Of a DNA stretch of 64,000 nt, positions 53,046 through 61,991 are shown one piece after another (within the stretch, counting starts at the first letter, position 1; every line of letters starts with the position of its first letter). A program made the position numbers and the translations under genes. The stretch spans positions 1 through 64,000 of the forward strand of contig JARACJ010000002.1 of the NCBI GenBank assembly GCA_028767165.1, in the 5' to 3' direction. The DNA comes from Proteobacteria bacterium DTSAM18 (GTDB lineage: Bacteria > Myxococcota_A > UBA796 > GCA-2862545). The notes under the pieces are model-generated. The model did not search any database. It was not told the origin of the DNA and saw only the letters and a list, made by a program, of their open reading frames with translations.

Positions 53046-56000
53046 ATGCCCCAAGCCACCCCACAAGCCCCCCAGCCTCTCGATCCCGTCACCGCGATGG
53101 GCATGTGCATCGGTCCCGTGCACAGGATGGTGTGGGGCCACGGCGAACCCACCGAAGGCCAGACCCACGCCCGTGCGCTGCTCGAGCAGCAGCTTCCACA
53201 GGCCTGGGAGCTCGGGGGTGACGACCGGCGTCTCGCGGGCCTCGTGAACCTGTGGCTCACCCTCACCACCGGCGACGATCCCCTCCGCAGCTCGTGGTCC
53301 ATCCAGGACGAGTGGCCCGGCCCCCTCGGACGTGCGCTCCGCAGCCTGCTCGACGTGCAGGCCAAGGAGCCCGTCCTCATGGCCCTTCGCCGCCCCTGGC
53401 GCTTCGCCCGGGCGCGGGCCGCGCTCACTGCCCTCACGCGCAGCCATCCCCACTTCCGCAGCAACCCGGCGCCCACGATCTTCCACGAGGCCCGGGAGGA
53501 CGCCCTCAGCCTCCTGCGGGCCGCTCGTTCGCCCCAGACCCCGCCACCCGCCCACCTCGACCTGCTCCACAAGGACCCCGAGGACTGGGCCAGCGAGGCG
53601 CGGGGTGAGCAGCAGCTCCTGCCGGGCGTGAAGGTGTGGAAGACCCTCGTGGAGTGGCTTCGCAAGCTCCAGGCGGCCGCACGGGACGTGGTCTCCACCT
53701 GGACGGACCGTTCCAGCCCCCGGACCGTGCTGCCTCCGGGGCACAAGGAAGCCCTGACGTCGATGTCCCCCGGACACCGACACCTCGCCGAGGCGGTGCT
53801 GGCCGATCTCGACCTGCAGCAGGCCCCGGATCAGGCCACGCCCGCCCTCCTGCGCCCTGCCACGGCGCTGGCGATGATGTCGAAGGCCCTGAAGGATGCC
53901 TCCTGGCCCGCCCGGGTCTCCTGGCTTCCCATCGCCGAAGAAGCCGTAGAGGGTGCCACGGAGGGCATCACGCCCTTGTGGGCACAGCAGGCCCAGGCCC
54001 AGCGCCACCACCTCCTCGAGGAGATCGACGTGCTCCGGCAGCGGGCCAGGCGGAAGGCCACCGGGCTGCCCGAGGACGACGCACGCCCCCTGTGGGAAGC
54101 CGTCGACCTGCTCGACGAGGCGAAGGTGCAGCTGCACCACTACCAGGCAGACGACGCCCAGGAGTGGGTGCAGCTCGCCCAACAGGCCATGGCCACCGCC
54201 ATGCGCAGCGAGAAGCTGGCCCGGGAGGAGCAACGCATACTCACCCTGTGGGCCCGTCTGCGTGACGCCGGACTCCTGACCAAGGACCTGTCGAGCCAGC
54301 CCGAGGCCGGCAACGACGACTGGCCGTCCACTGCCCGTGCCGTCGAGGCCCAGTGGCGCACGGTGCAGGATCGGTTCCAGAAGCGCCTGGAGGGCCTGAG
54401 CCACAAGGCCCACTGGCTGCACGACATCCCCCGGCGGCAGGTCGTGGGACGTGTGCTCGAGCTGGCATCCACCGCCCTGCAGGACGGCGCCCTCACGCGG
54501 GCATCATCCGCCATGGATCGCGCCCAGGAACAGCTGACGGCCGCCCGCCGGGATCTCGAGCGCGACATGGAGCCGAGCCTGCGGGCCCTGTGGCTGCGCG
54601 CCAAGGCCTGCGCGCCGTCCGACGACGCCCTGTTCACGCTCGAGGCCCAGCTCCTGCGCACCTCCCGACGCACCCAGGTGGGCCTCCCCCACGCCATCCG
54701 ACGCCAGGCGCTGTCGGACTGGGTGGTGGCCGCGGAGAACGGCACCCTCGGTGATCTGCCCCTGCTCGCACGGGTGGCGTCAGGCGTGGCCACGCCCGTC
54801 ATGTGGTGGGACACGCTGATCCCCTGCGACGGACTGGCCCTGGATCCCCTCGACGCGGGCACGCGCAAGGACGGCTTCGCGCTGCTTCGGCACGGCGAGC
54901 TCACCCCCCTTCCCCCGGAACGCTACCACTTCGCGCCCGTGGGCACCGGCGATGCGTCCTACCGGTTCGACGACGACCGCGTGGAGGGCCCCTACGGAGA
55001 CGACGGTCGGCCATCCCATCCCCAGGGCCTCGTGGCCAGGCTTCCCGTCGACGCCTTCCAGGACTGGTTCGGCCTCATCGACCTCGACCACACGCCGTGG
55101 ATCATCGAACGCCCCACCCTCGCCCAGCTCCTCGACCGGGGCGCCGAGCTCGTCGACCGCCTCCGGGAAGACGAGCAGTCCACGTGGCTGGACGGACTGC
55201 TCACCGACCTCAGCCCCATCGATCCCACGGTGGTGGCACGGGCCATCGACCGCCTCCGCGCCATGGAGCTGCCACCGCACATCGTCGAGGAGCGTCTGGA
55301 CAGGCTCTCGGCCCTGCACGGTGCCTCCAGGCACCTGGCCCAGGCCCGGGGCGCCGCGGTGAGGGCCTGGCTGCACAGCGACGACGGAGCGGTCGCACTG
55401 CGAACGGCAGCCCGTGCACACGTGGACGAGCACCCGGAGCTGTGGGATGCCCCCCTCAAGGCGCGACACGAGCAGATGGAGGAGGAGCTCGCACGGATGC
55501 AGGCCCTCCACGAGAAGCTGCAGCAGCGAGCCACCCAGGCACGAAACGCAGCGGAGGCAGCCGAGCAGGTGATCGACGACGCCCGCTTCCAGCTCGTGGG
55601 CCGCTGGTGGTCCGAGCAGGGCGGCACCGGTGGCACCCCTGCGCCGCAGATGGCCACCCACGAGCGAATCCCCCCTGCAGTGTGGCCCGAGCCCTCGCTG
55701 CACGCGCCGAGCACGCTGGAGGAGGTGGCCGAGGACCTCTGGCGCAGCACGCACCTGTCCGAGCTCGAGGCCGCCAACCTGCTGGCCTGCCTGCTCGTGG
55801 GCCGAGCCACCCTCGTGGTCGGTCCCCCCGGTTCCGGCAAGACCACGTTCCTGGCACACCCCCTGGAGCGGCTCGGGCTCGGTGCGCACAGGGCGGAGAC
55901 CCTCCAGGTTCCCGGCGGCAGCCACACCCGCAGCGATCTGCTGGGCAACCTCGATGCCTCCCAGGGCCTGTACCAGCCGGGCCGGCTGGGCCTCACCGAG

Positions 56001-56705
56001 CACCTCGGACTCGGGGCCCAGCACCACGGCGCCACCTGGCTGCCCCTGTGGTTCGAGGACCTGCACCTCGGTGTGCACGGGCCCACCTGGCGCCAGCTCG
56101 TGAACGGGACGGACGTGTCCCTGTACGCGCCCGAGCTGCGGCCCTCGAACCGCGGCACGATCCCCCCGTCGCTGGCGGTTCCGAGCCAGCTCTGCCTGGT
56201 GGGCACCGCGTCCCTGCTGCCGGAGCGGCCTCTCCCCGATCTGCTGCTCGCGGACGCCTGGTGCATCGAGCGCCGGCCCGACCTCGCCGATCTGCTCCGT
56301 CCGTTCCAGGCGCCGACCCCGGAACCACGGCCCCTGGACCTGCGGTGGCTGCGCCAGCTGGCCGAACAGGCACCCGCCGCCTCGACACGCCCCCTCAACG
56401 CCCCTTTGCGGCTGCTGTTCGGGGCCGGACTCCAGGGGCTTCCCGGGCACCGGACGATGTCCGAGGTGCGTGCCTTCCTGGCCATCGCCCAGACCCTGAT
56501 GCCGAGCGCCCAGGCCTTCGACCTCGCCCTCGTCCAGCGCATCCTGCCCTCCGTGCAGGGGGTCGGGCCCGCCGCCCGGGAGGGACTCTTGCAGGTGCGG
56601 GAGGCATGCCTCGCGGAGGGCTGGACCCTCTCCGCGGCCCGCCTGGAGCGCATCGTCAAGCAGGGCATCGACATGGGAGACGCCTTTGTCGGCCTCCCCG
56701 CATGA
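53046..56705 (+). CDS. Large helical/coiled-coil AAA+ ATPase, McrB-like (CoCoNuT-like)
   Basis: The 1219-residue protein ends in a P-loop ATPase. Walker A GPPGSGKTT is at about residues 926-934 and Walker B 'WLPLWFEDLHLG' at about 998-1009. The sequence 'LCLVGTASLLPERPLPDLLLADAW' at about 1048-1071 (core GTASLLPER) stands where McrB has its GTPase signature MNxxDR and does not match it. Everything before residue 900 is long, largely helical and unrecognised, with coiled-coil-like stretches near 319-345, 485-515 and 806-850. GAGGA lies a few bases before the ATG. The downstream nuclease gene overlaps by 20 bases. By organisation I infer an McrB-like motor of a two-gene defence system. Confidence 0.75.
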   Translation: MPQATPQAPQPLDPVTAMGMCIGPVHRMVWGHGEPTEGQTHARALLEQQLPQAWELGGDDRRLAGLVNLWLTLTTGDDPLRSSWSIQDEWPGPLGRALRSLLDVQAKEPVLMALRRPWRFARARAALTALTRSHPHFRSNPAPTIFHEAREDALSLLRAARSPQTPPPAHLDLLHKDPEDWASEARGEQQLLPGVKVWKTLVEWLRKLQAAARDVVSTWTDRSSPRTVLPPGHKEALTSMSPGHRHLAEAVLADLDLQQAPDQATPALLRPATALAMMSKALKDASWPARVSWLPIAEEAVEGATEGITPLWAQQAQAQRHHLLEEIDVLRQRARRKATGLPEDDARPLWEAVDLLDEAKVQLHHYQADDAQEWVQLAQQAMATAMRSEKLAREEQRILTLWARLRDAGLLTKDLSSQPEAGNDDWPSTARAVEAQWRTVQDRFQKRLEGLSHKAHWLHDIPRRQVVGRVLELASTALQDGALTRASSAMDRAQEQLTAARRDLERDMEPSLRALWLRAKACAPSDDALFTLEAQLLRTSRRTQVGLPHAIRRQALSDWVVAAENGTLGDLPLLARVASGVATPVMWWDTLIPCDGLALDPLDAGTRKDGFALLRHGELTPLPPERYHFAPVGTGDASYRFDDDRVEGPYGDDGRPSHPQGLVARLPVDAFQDWFGLIDLDHTPWIIERPTLAQLLDRGAELVDRLREDEQSTWLDGLLTDLSPIDPTVVARAIDRLRAMELPPHIVEERLDRLSALHGASRHLAQARGAAVRAWLHSDDGAVALRTAARAHVDEHPELWDAPLKARHEQMEEELARMQALHEKLQQRATQARNAAEAAEQVIDDARFQLVGRWWSEQGGTGGTPAPQMATHERIPPAVWPEPSLHAPSTLEEVAEDLWRSTHLSELEAANLLACLLVGRATLVVGPPGSGKTTFLAHPLERLGLGAHRAETLQVPGGSHTRSDLLGNLDASQGLYQPGRLGLTEHLGLGAQHHGATWLPLWFEDLHLGVHGPTWRQLVNGTDVSLYAPELRPSNRGTIPPSLAVPSQLCLVGTASLLPERPLPDLLLADAWCIERRPDLADLLRPFQAPTPEPRPLDLRWLRQLAEQAPAASTRPLNAPLRLLFGAGLQGLPGHRTMSEVRAFLAIAQTLMPSAQAFDLALVQRILPSVQGVGPAAREGLLQVREACLAEGWTLSAARLERIVKQGIDMGDAFVGLPA

Positions 56706-58077
56706 AGCCTGGGTCACCCTGACCTGCCCCGGAGGCCGGGAGGTGCTCGGGCCGTCGGCCAACGGCCTGCACATCCACACCACCGCCGACGGCGCCCTGC
56801 AGCTGAAGATCCACCGCAAGGTGCAGGCGTTCCTCGACGACACGCCGCTGGCGTTCGACGGCTCCGGGCGGTGGTCGGATCCCCACGTGCTGCACCGCAT
56901 CGCGGGACCGGCGGAGCTGCGGCTGCAGACCCGTCACCAGCGGGTGAGCGTGTGGCTGCAGGTGTCTCCGGACAAGCTGACGGGACCCCAGGTGCTCCGC
57001 ATGGTCGACGACCTCGACCGCGCGCTGCAGACCGACCCCATCGACCTCGCCGAGGCCATCGGCAAGCTGCAGGGCGCCGCCCACCACCTCGATCCGGACA
57101 CGCTCACCAGCCAGGACAGACGTGCCCTCGCCTGGATGCACCGACGCCTCGGCATCCGGCTGGACGCCCACACGCGGCAGGAGCAGCACACCCGCGTGCG
57201 GAAGGCCCAGCTCGCCCACGCCATGGACCAGGCCAGCGGACCCGTTCCCCGCGGCGACGACGGCTCCGCCCTTGCCTCGCTGCAGGGGCGCCTCACACGG
57301 GTCGCCCGCAAGCTCGACCTCGGACGGCCCCGCCAGGGAGACGGATGGCGGCTGAGCCTCGCGGGTCGCAGGAAACCCCACCTGGCCCGGCTCAGCGCCC
57401 TCGCGGAAGCGCTGGCGTCGCCTCCGCCGGCGGACACACGCCTGTGGGAGCCCATCGGCCACCTCGATCAGCTCTACGAGTCATGGGCCCAGCTGTGCCT
57501 CGTACGGGCCTTCCAGACCGCCACGGGCACGGCCCGCCAGACACCCCCCACCACCCAGCAGACCGCATGTCGGTTCGCCTCCGGACACGCCATCGAGGCC
57601 GAGCAGGGCGAGCTGTCCTGCCGACTCCTGCTGGAGCCCACCTACGACGCCAGGCCCGACGGCCGGATCGGCAAGCTCATCGGCGGCCGTCCCTGGCGTC
57701 CCGACGCAGCCCTGGAGGTACGCAGGGGTGGATGGCTGGTGGGCCTGCACCTGTTCGACGCCAAGCACCGCCGGGATGCCACCCGACCCCACGACGACCA
57801 CCTGCCCCTCGACGTGCAGTCGGAGCTCACCCAGCGGTACGGCGACACCATCGGCGACGTGCACACCGGTGTGCCCCTTGTGAGCAGCGTCTGGATGCTC
57901 TACCCGGGCAGCACCAACCGGCTCAAGCCCAGGGTGCCCTCCATGCTGAGCGGCGACTGGCCCGTCGACCGCCTCCGGCACGGCGCCGTGTCCCTGGCAC
58001 CCGACGGCGCCCCCGAGGAGCCCCTCGTCTCCCTCTTCACCGTGTTGGTGAATTCCCACCGGGCGTCCTCTTCCTGA
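56686..58077 (+). CDS. DUF2357/McrC-like PD-(D/E)XK nuclease
   Basis: The 463-residue protein has a beta-rich N-terminal part (residues 1-100), a helical middle, then 'LYESWAQLCLVRAF' near residue 264 and a PD-(D/E)XK core with D340 (RPDAALEV) and D358-A-K360 (LFDAKHR). The YE-x-W helix followed by D...DxK is the layout of McrC and DUF2357 proteins, the nuclease partners of McrB-type motors. The start is a TTG at 56686 preceded by GGGAG, inside the end of the ATPase gene, implying translational coupling. I infer it is the nuclease half of the ATPase-nuclease pair. Target (modified DNA or RNA) is unknown. Confidence 0.78.
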   Translation: MSASPHEAWVTLTCPGGREVLGPSANGLHIHTTADGALQLKIHRKVQAFLDDTPLAFDGSGRWSDPHVLHRIAGPAELRLQTRHQRVSVWLQVSPDKLTGPQVLRMVDDLDRALQTDPIDLAEAIGKLQGAAHHLDPDTLTSQDRRALAWMHRRLGIRLDAHTRQEQHTRVRKAQLAHAMDQASGPVPRGDDGSALASLQGRLTRVARKLDLGRPRQGDGWRLSLAGRRKPHLARLSALAEALASPPPADTRLWEPIGHLDQLYESWAQLCLVRAFQTATGTARQTPPTTQQTACRFASGHAIEAEQGELSCRLLLEPTYDARPDGRIGKLIGGRPWRPDAALEVRRGGWLVGLHLFDAKHRRDATRPHDDHLPLDVQSELTQRYGDTIGDVHTGVPLVSSVWMLYPGSTNRLKPRVPSMLSGDWPVDRLRHGAVSLAPDGAPEEPLVSLFTVLVNSHRASSS

Positions 58078-58120
58078 TCCGAAACGGGGTAGGACAGCTC
58101 CTCCCTGCCCGGAAGAAGGC

Positions 58121-59482
58121 ATGACGTCGCACCTGTCCATCGAATCCGAGTCCGTGTCCGAGGAGGTCGGCCGCCTCCTGCGACTCGCCTGGCCAGTCGT
58201 CGTGGGCCAGCTCGGCATCATGGCGATGGGCACCGTGGACGTCTTCATGGTGGGCCAGCTGTCCGACGGGGGCGCGGCCCTGGCGAGCATCGGCCTCGGC
58301 AACACCTGGTCGTTCATGTTCCTCATCTTCGGCCTCGGCACGGTCAGCGGGCTGGATCCCCTGCTCGCCCAGGCCAACGGTGCAGGCGACCGGAGCGCCT
58401 TCCAGGGACACCTGGCCCACGGTGCCTGGCTGGCCCTGCTGGTGGCCCTCCCCATCATGCTGATGCACCTGCTCGCCGGCCCGAGCCTGACGCTGATGGG
58501 ACAGCCCGAGGACGTGGTGCCCCTGGCCGCCCGCTACTCCGCCATCCTCGCGCTGGGCATCCTGCCTGTGATGATGTTCAGCCTGTTCCGCACCGCCCTG
58601 CAGGCCCGGGGCGTCATGCGCCCCGCCATGTACGTGATCCTGTTCGCGAACCTGCTGAACGTGGGCGGCAACCAGCTGTTCATCCACGGCATCGGCGACT
58701 GGCCCGGCCTGGGCCCCGTGGGCGTGGCATGGTCGACCGTGCTGGTGAGGGTGTTCACCGGCCTGGCCATCCTCGCCTTCGCCCGGCGTGAGCTCCAGGA
58801 CCTCTCCGCAGGCCTCTCCGAGGGCCTCCAGCGCGACCGGGTGCGCAGGGTGGCGGAGATCAGCCTGCCGGTGGGGCTCCACAGCGGTCTCGAGGTGTGG
58901 GCCTTCAGTGCGGCCACGTTGATGATGGGCTGGTTCGGGCAGGTCGCCCTCGCCGCCCACCAGGTGGCCCTCACCCTCGCGTCGGTGTCGTTCATGGTGC
59001 CTCTCGGCATCTCCTCGGCAGCCGCCACACGGGTGGGCAACCTCATGGGCGCGCGCCGCCCCGTGCACCGGGCCGCCTGGACCTCCATCGCCATGGGGGC
59101 GGGGGTGATGTCGGTCTCCGCGCTGGTGTTCCTGTCGGTTCCCCACGCGCTCGCGGCCCTGTTCGTGCCGAACCAACCCCAGACCCTGGCCCTGGCCGCC
59201 AGCCTGCTCCCGATCGCGGGCGTGTTCCAGCTCAGCGACGGCACCCAGGCCGTCAGCTTCGGCGTGCTGCGCGGCGCCGGCGACACCAAGATCCCCGCCG
59301 CCGCCAACCTCATCGGCTACTACCTGCTTGGCCTGCCCATCGGCGGGCTGCTCGCCACGCTGGGCGGCATCGGCCCCAAGGGCATCTGGTATGGGCTCGT
59401 GATCGGCCTCACCGCCGTCGCGCTCATCCTCATCTCGCGGTTGCGAGGACTCATCCAGCGATACGAGTCAGCGCTCGACTGA
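58121..59482 (+). CDS. MATE family multidrug/sodium antiporter
   Basis: The 453-residue protein has twelve membrane helices in two MatE repeats. Typical segments are 'LAWPVVVGQLGIMAMGTVDVFMVG', cited by its core GQLGIMAMGTVDVFMVG, 'RAFLQARG'-like RTALQARGVMRPAM, and 'GVLRGAGDTKIP' in the second half. NorM-type exporters remove drugs or metabolites using sodium or proton gradients. It starts 43 bases after the McrC-like gene with a GGAAG site. Whether it belongs to that transcript is unclear. Confidence 0.94.
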   Translation: MTSHLSIESESVSEEVGRLLRLAWPVVVGQLGIMAMGTVDVFMVGQLSDGGAALASIGLGNTWSFMFLIFGLGTVSGLDPLLAQANGAGDRSAFQGHLAHGAWLALLVALPIMLMHLLAGPSLTLMGQPEDVVPLAARYSAILALGILPVMMFSLFRTALQARGVMRPAMYVILFANLLNVGGNQLFIHGIGDWPGLGPVGVAWSTVLVRVFTGLAILAFARRELQDLSAGLSEGLQRDRVRRVAEISLPVGLHSGLEVWAFSAATLMMGWFGQVALAAHQVALTLASVSFMVPLGISSAAATRVGNLMGARRPVHRAAWTSIAMGAGVMSVSALVFLSVPHALAALFVPNQPQTLALAASLLPIAGVFQLSDGTQAVSFGVLRGAGDTKIPAAANLIGYYLLGLPIGGLLATLGGIGPKGIWYGLVIGLTAVALILISRLRGLIQRYESALD

Positions 59483-59528
59483 CGCGGACGACGACAACTG
59501 GTACCCTGGCGCCCTGCCGGAGGTTCCG

Positions 59529-61619
59529 ATGTCCGACCATGTCCACCCTGCCTTCCACCAGCTCCGGGATCGCCTGATCGGAGCCCTCGAGGCCGATCAG
59601 ATCGATGCTGGTACCGTCGCCTCCTACGTGGGGGCCCTCGCCAAGGGCGACACCCACACCCAGCACGAGCTGCCGCCCGACCTGATCGACACCCTGAGGC
59701 GTACCGCCTGGCTGATGTTCTCCCGCTCCGTCGATCTCGATGGCCGCTGGATCGCCATGGCCCCCATGTACCTGGCGTTCGCACGCGCCGGTCAGATGAG
59801 CTGGGCCGACATCTTCCACGAGCTGCAGACGCTCGAGGCCCACGCCACCGACCACGGCGGCTGGGAGGCCATCTCCACCCGCCACGGTGGTGAGCTCGCC
59901 GACTGGGTCGCACGGGGCCTCAGCTCGGTCGGCATCGACGACACCCGCCACGAGGCGCTCGGTCGTGCGGCCGAGGACCGTCTGAAGAACGCCATCCTCA
60001 ACGGCGACTGGGAGGCCGTGCCCCTGCCCGGACCCGACGCCGATGGCGCCCGGGGTGCGCTGTCGCTGCTGGAGCCCGAGGCGGCCCACCGCATCTACGC
60101 GCTGTGGATGACCGCCGAGGCCCACATGGGCAGCGCCCGCTGGGCCGAGGCCATCACCGCCCTCGACGAGGCTGCCGGCCTCGGTCCCGAGGTGTTCGAG
60201 ACCTTCGTCCGCCGTGCCCGGGCACGCTTCGGCAGCGAGGATCGCACCCGCGCCGGCGCGGATCTGGAGCGCGCGCTCGCCCTGCATCCCACGTGTGCCT
60301 CCGCGAGGGCGATGCGAGCGGAGCTCCGGGCCGTCATCCGCGACATGGAAGGCTCCCTGGCAGACTGGAGCGTGGCGATCCAGGTCGCCCCCCACGAGAT
60401 CGCCTACCGGGTGGGCAGGGCGTACACCCACCTCGCCATGGGCAGGCTCGGCGAGGCCCTGGCCGACCTCGACGCAGCGGTGAAGGCAGCGCCCGACGAC
60501 ACCACCCCCCTGTACAACCGCGCCGACATCCTGGTGCGCATGGGCCGCCTGGACGATGCCCTGGCCGACTACGACACCGTGCTCGACAAGGCCGAAGACG
60601 ATCCCCAGGCCCTGCTCAACCGAGGCACGGTGCTGATGATGCAGCAGCGGCACGGGCTGGCCGTGGACGACTTCCGCCGGGTCACCGAGCTTCGCCCCCT
60701 CCACGCCATGGGCTGGGCGAAGCGCGCGGCCGCCCACCTGTCCACGGGGGCCGCCTGGGCATGCTGGCTCGACGCCCTCACCGCCATGGCCCTGGCCGAG
60801 TGGGACTGGCCCCATCGGGACCGTGTGGAGCAGATGGTGCACGCCGCCATCAGCGCCATCGGTGCCGGTCACGACGCCGAGGGCTGCACGGAGGCGCTCG
60901 AGCAACGGGCGAAGCTGCTGCGGGAGCGGGCCACCACCCACCAGCAGATCACCTTCGCCGATCTGATCGACACCCACCTGCCCACCGAGGGCCTCGCGTT
61001 CCACCTCGTACGGATGAACCTGTACCTGGTCCACAAGCGCTGGGAGCAGGTCACCAAGGCCGCCCACGACGCCCTCGCCGTGGCCGACGACAACCTGGCC
61101 GCCCGCCTCGCTCTCGTGCAGGTGCACCTGCACACCGGCAAGCCCCAAAAGGGTCTCGAGCTGGCCGACGAGATGCTGCACCACACGCACGACCTGCCGG
61201 TGGCCGACCAGTTCGCCCTGCACCTGTGTCGTGGTCGCCTGCTGTCGACCCTCCAACGCTTCGATCACGCGGTCGAGAGCATGGAGCAGGCCTTGAAGGT
61301 CGACCCGGGTCGCGCGGATGTGCAGTTCTACCGGGGCGTGAACCTCGATCTCGCGGGCCGACAGCAGGAAGCCATCGAGGCGTACACGGCATCCATCGAG
61401 CTCGACGACACCTTCGCCGCGGCCTGGTTCAACCGGGCGTGCGAGCACGCCGTCCTCGGTCAGAAGGAGCCCGCGCTCCGCGACCTGGAACGCGCATGCA
61501 CCCTCGAGCCCAAGTGGGCCACCGCCGCGCGCACCGACAGCTACTTCTCGTCGCTGCACGGCGACGACGCCTTCCAGCAGCTCGTGGATCGCTTCCACCC
61601 GGTCCACGCCCCGAGCTGA
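59529..61619 (+). CDS. TPR-repeat protein
   Basis: The 696-residue protein has GGAGG five bases before its ATG and no signal peptide. From about residue 195 to 410 and again from 490 to 670 it shows tetratricopeptide repeats ('ALADLDAAVKAAPDDTTPLYNRADILVRMGRLDDALADYDTVL', seen as repeating A-x-x-x-x-A-x-x-x-x-P units). The N-terminal 190 residues are helical and unrecognised. TPR proteins scaffold complexes; the partner is unknown. It follows the MATE gene by 46 bases and is convergent with the TerB-like gene across a minisatellite. Confidence 0.85.
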   Translation: MSDHVHPAFHQLRDRLIGALEADQIDAGTVASYVGALAKGDTHTQHELPPDLIDTLRRTAWLMFSRSVDLDGRWIAMAPMYLAFARAGQMSWADIFHELQTLEAHATDHGGWEAISTRHGGELADWVARGLSSVGIDDTRHEALGRAAEDRLKNAILNGDWEAVPLPGPDADGARGALSLLEPEAAHRIYALWMTAEAHMGSARWAEAITALDEAAGLGPEVFETFVRRARARFGSEDRTRAGADLERALALHPTCASARAMRAELRAVIRDMEGSLADWSVAIQVAPHEIAYRVGRAYTHLAMGRLGEALADLDAAVKAAPDDTTPLYNRADILVRMGRLDDALADYDTVLDKAEDDPQALLNRGTVLMMQQRHGLAVDDFRRVTELRPLHAMGWAKRAAAHLSTGAAWACWLDALTAMALAEWDWPHRDRVEQMVHAAISAIGAGHDAEGCTEALEQRAKLLRERATTHQQITFADLIDTHLPTEGLAFHLVRMNLYLVHKRWEQVTKAAHDALAVADDNLAARLALVQVHLHTGKPQKGLELADEMLHHTHDLPVADQFALHLCRGRLLSTLQRFDHAVESMEQALKVDPGRADVQFYRGVNLDLAGRQQEAIEAYTASIELDDTFAAAWFNRACEHAVLGQKEPALRDLERACTLEPKWATAARTDSYFSSLHGDDAFQQLVDRFHPVHAPS

Positions 61620-61710
61620 GGGACGCCTCCGAAGCGCCTGGGACGCGTCGCGGGCCCGCGACTCAGCGCCCCAGTGATGCCCTCGGCTCGACGCGAAGGT
61701 GACGCCCTCC

Positions 61711-61924
61711 CCTCGCCGCGCTGGAGAAGGCATCGCCGCGCTGGACAGGCCCTCGCCCGGCTGGAGAGGCCCTCGCCCCGCTGGAGAGGCCCTCGCCCCG
61801 CTGGAGAGGCCCTCGCCCCGCTGGAGAGGCCCTCGCCCCGCTGAAGAGGCCCTCGCCCCGCTCGCTGAAGAGGCCCTCGCCCCGCTGAAGAGGCCCTCGC
61901 CCCGCTGGAGAGGGCCTCGGCGCC
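61711..61924. repeat. 20-bp tandem repeat array (minisatellite)
   Basis: About ten head-to-tail copies of CTGGAGAGGCCCTCGCCCCG occupy this span. The central copies (61761-61840) are identical or nearly so; edge copies vary (GAA for GGA, CATCGCCGCG, CTCGGCGCC), and one copy is preceded by a 4-base insertion CTCG at 61861-61864. The unit carries a small dyad (GAGG-C-CCTC). The 20-base period is not a multiple of three, so it cannot encode a simple peptide repeat. It fills the 372-base gap between two convergent genes, where no gene is seen. Confidence 0.92.
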
Positions 61925-61991
61925 CAGCTCGTGCGTCCGGCGCCTCGGCCATCGGTGGCCAGGAGCGCCCACTCGAAGCGCCCTCAGGGAC

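Noticed and set aside
61711-61924. Possible CRISPR array
   Set aside because: The repeats are contiguous 20-base units with no variable spacers, and no cas genes are nearby. It is a minisatellite.
59451-61952. 833-codon minus-strand frame across the TPR gene and the minisatellite
   Set aside because: It is the shadow of the TPR gene extended by the repeat array (repeated 'GARASSAGRGPLQ' units). No ribosome site or domain supports it.
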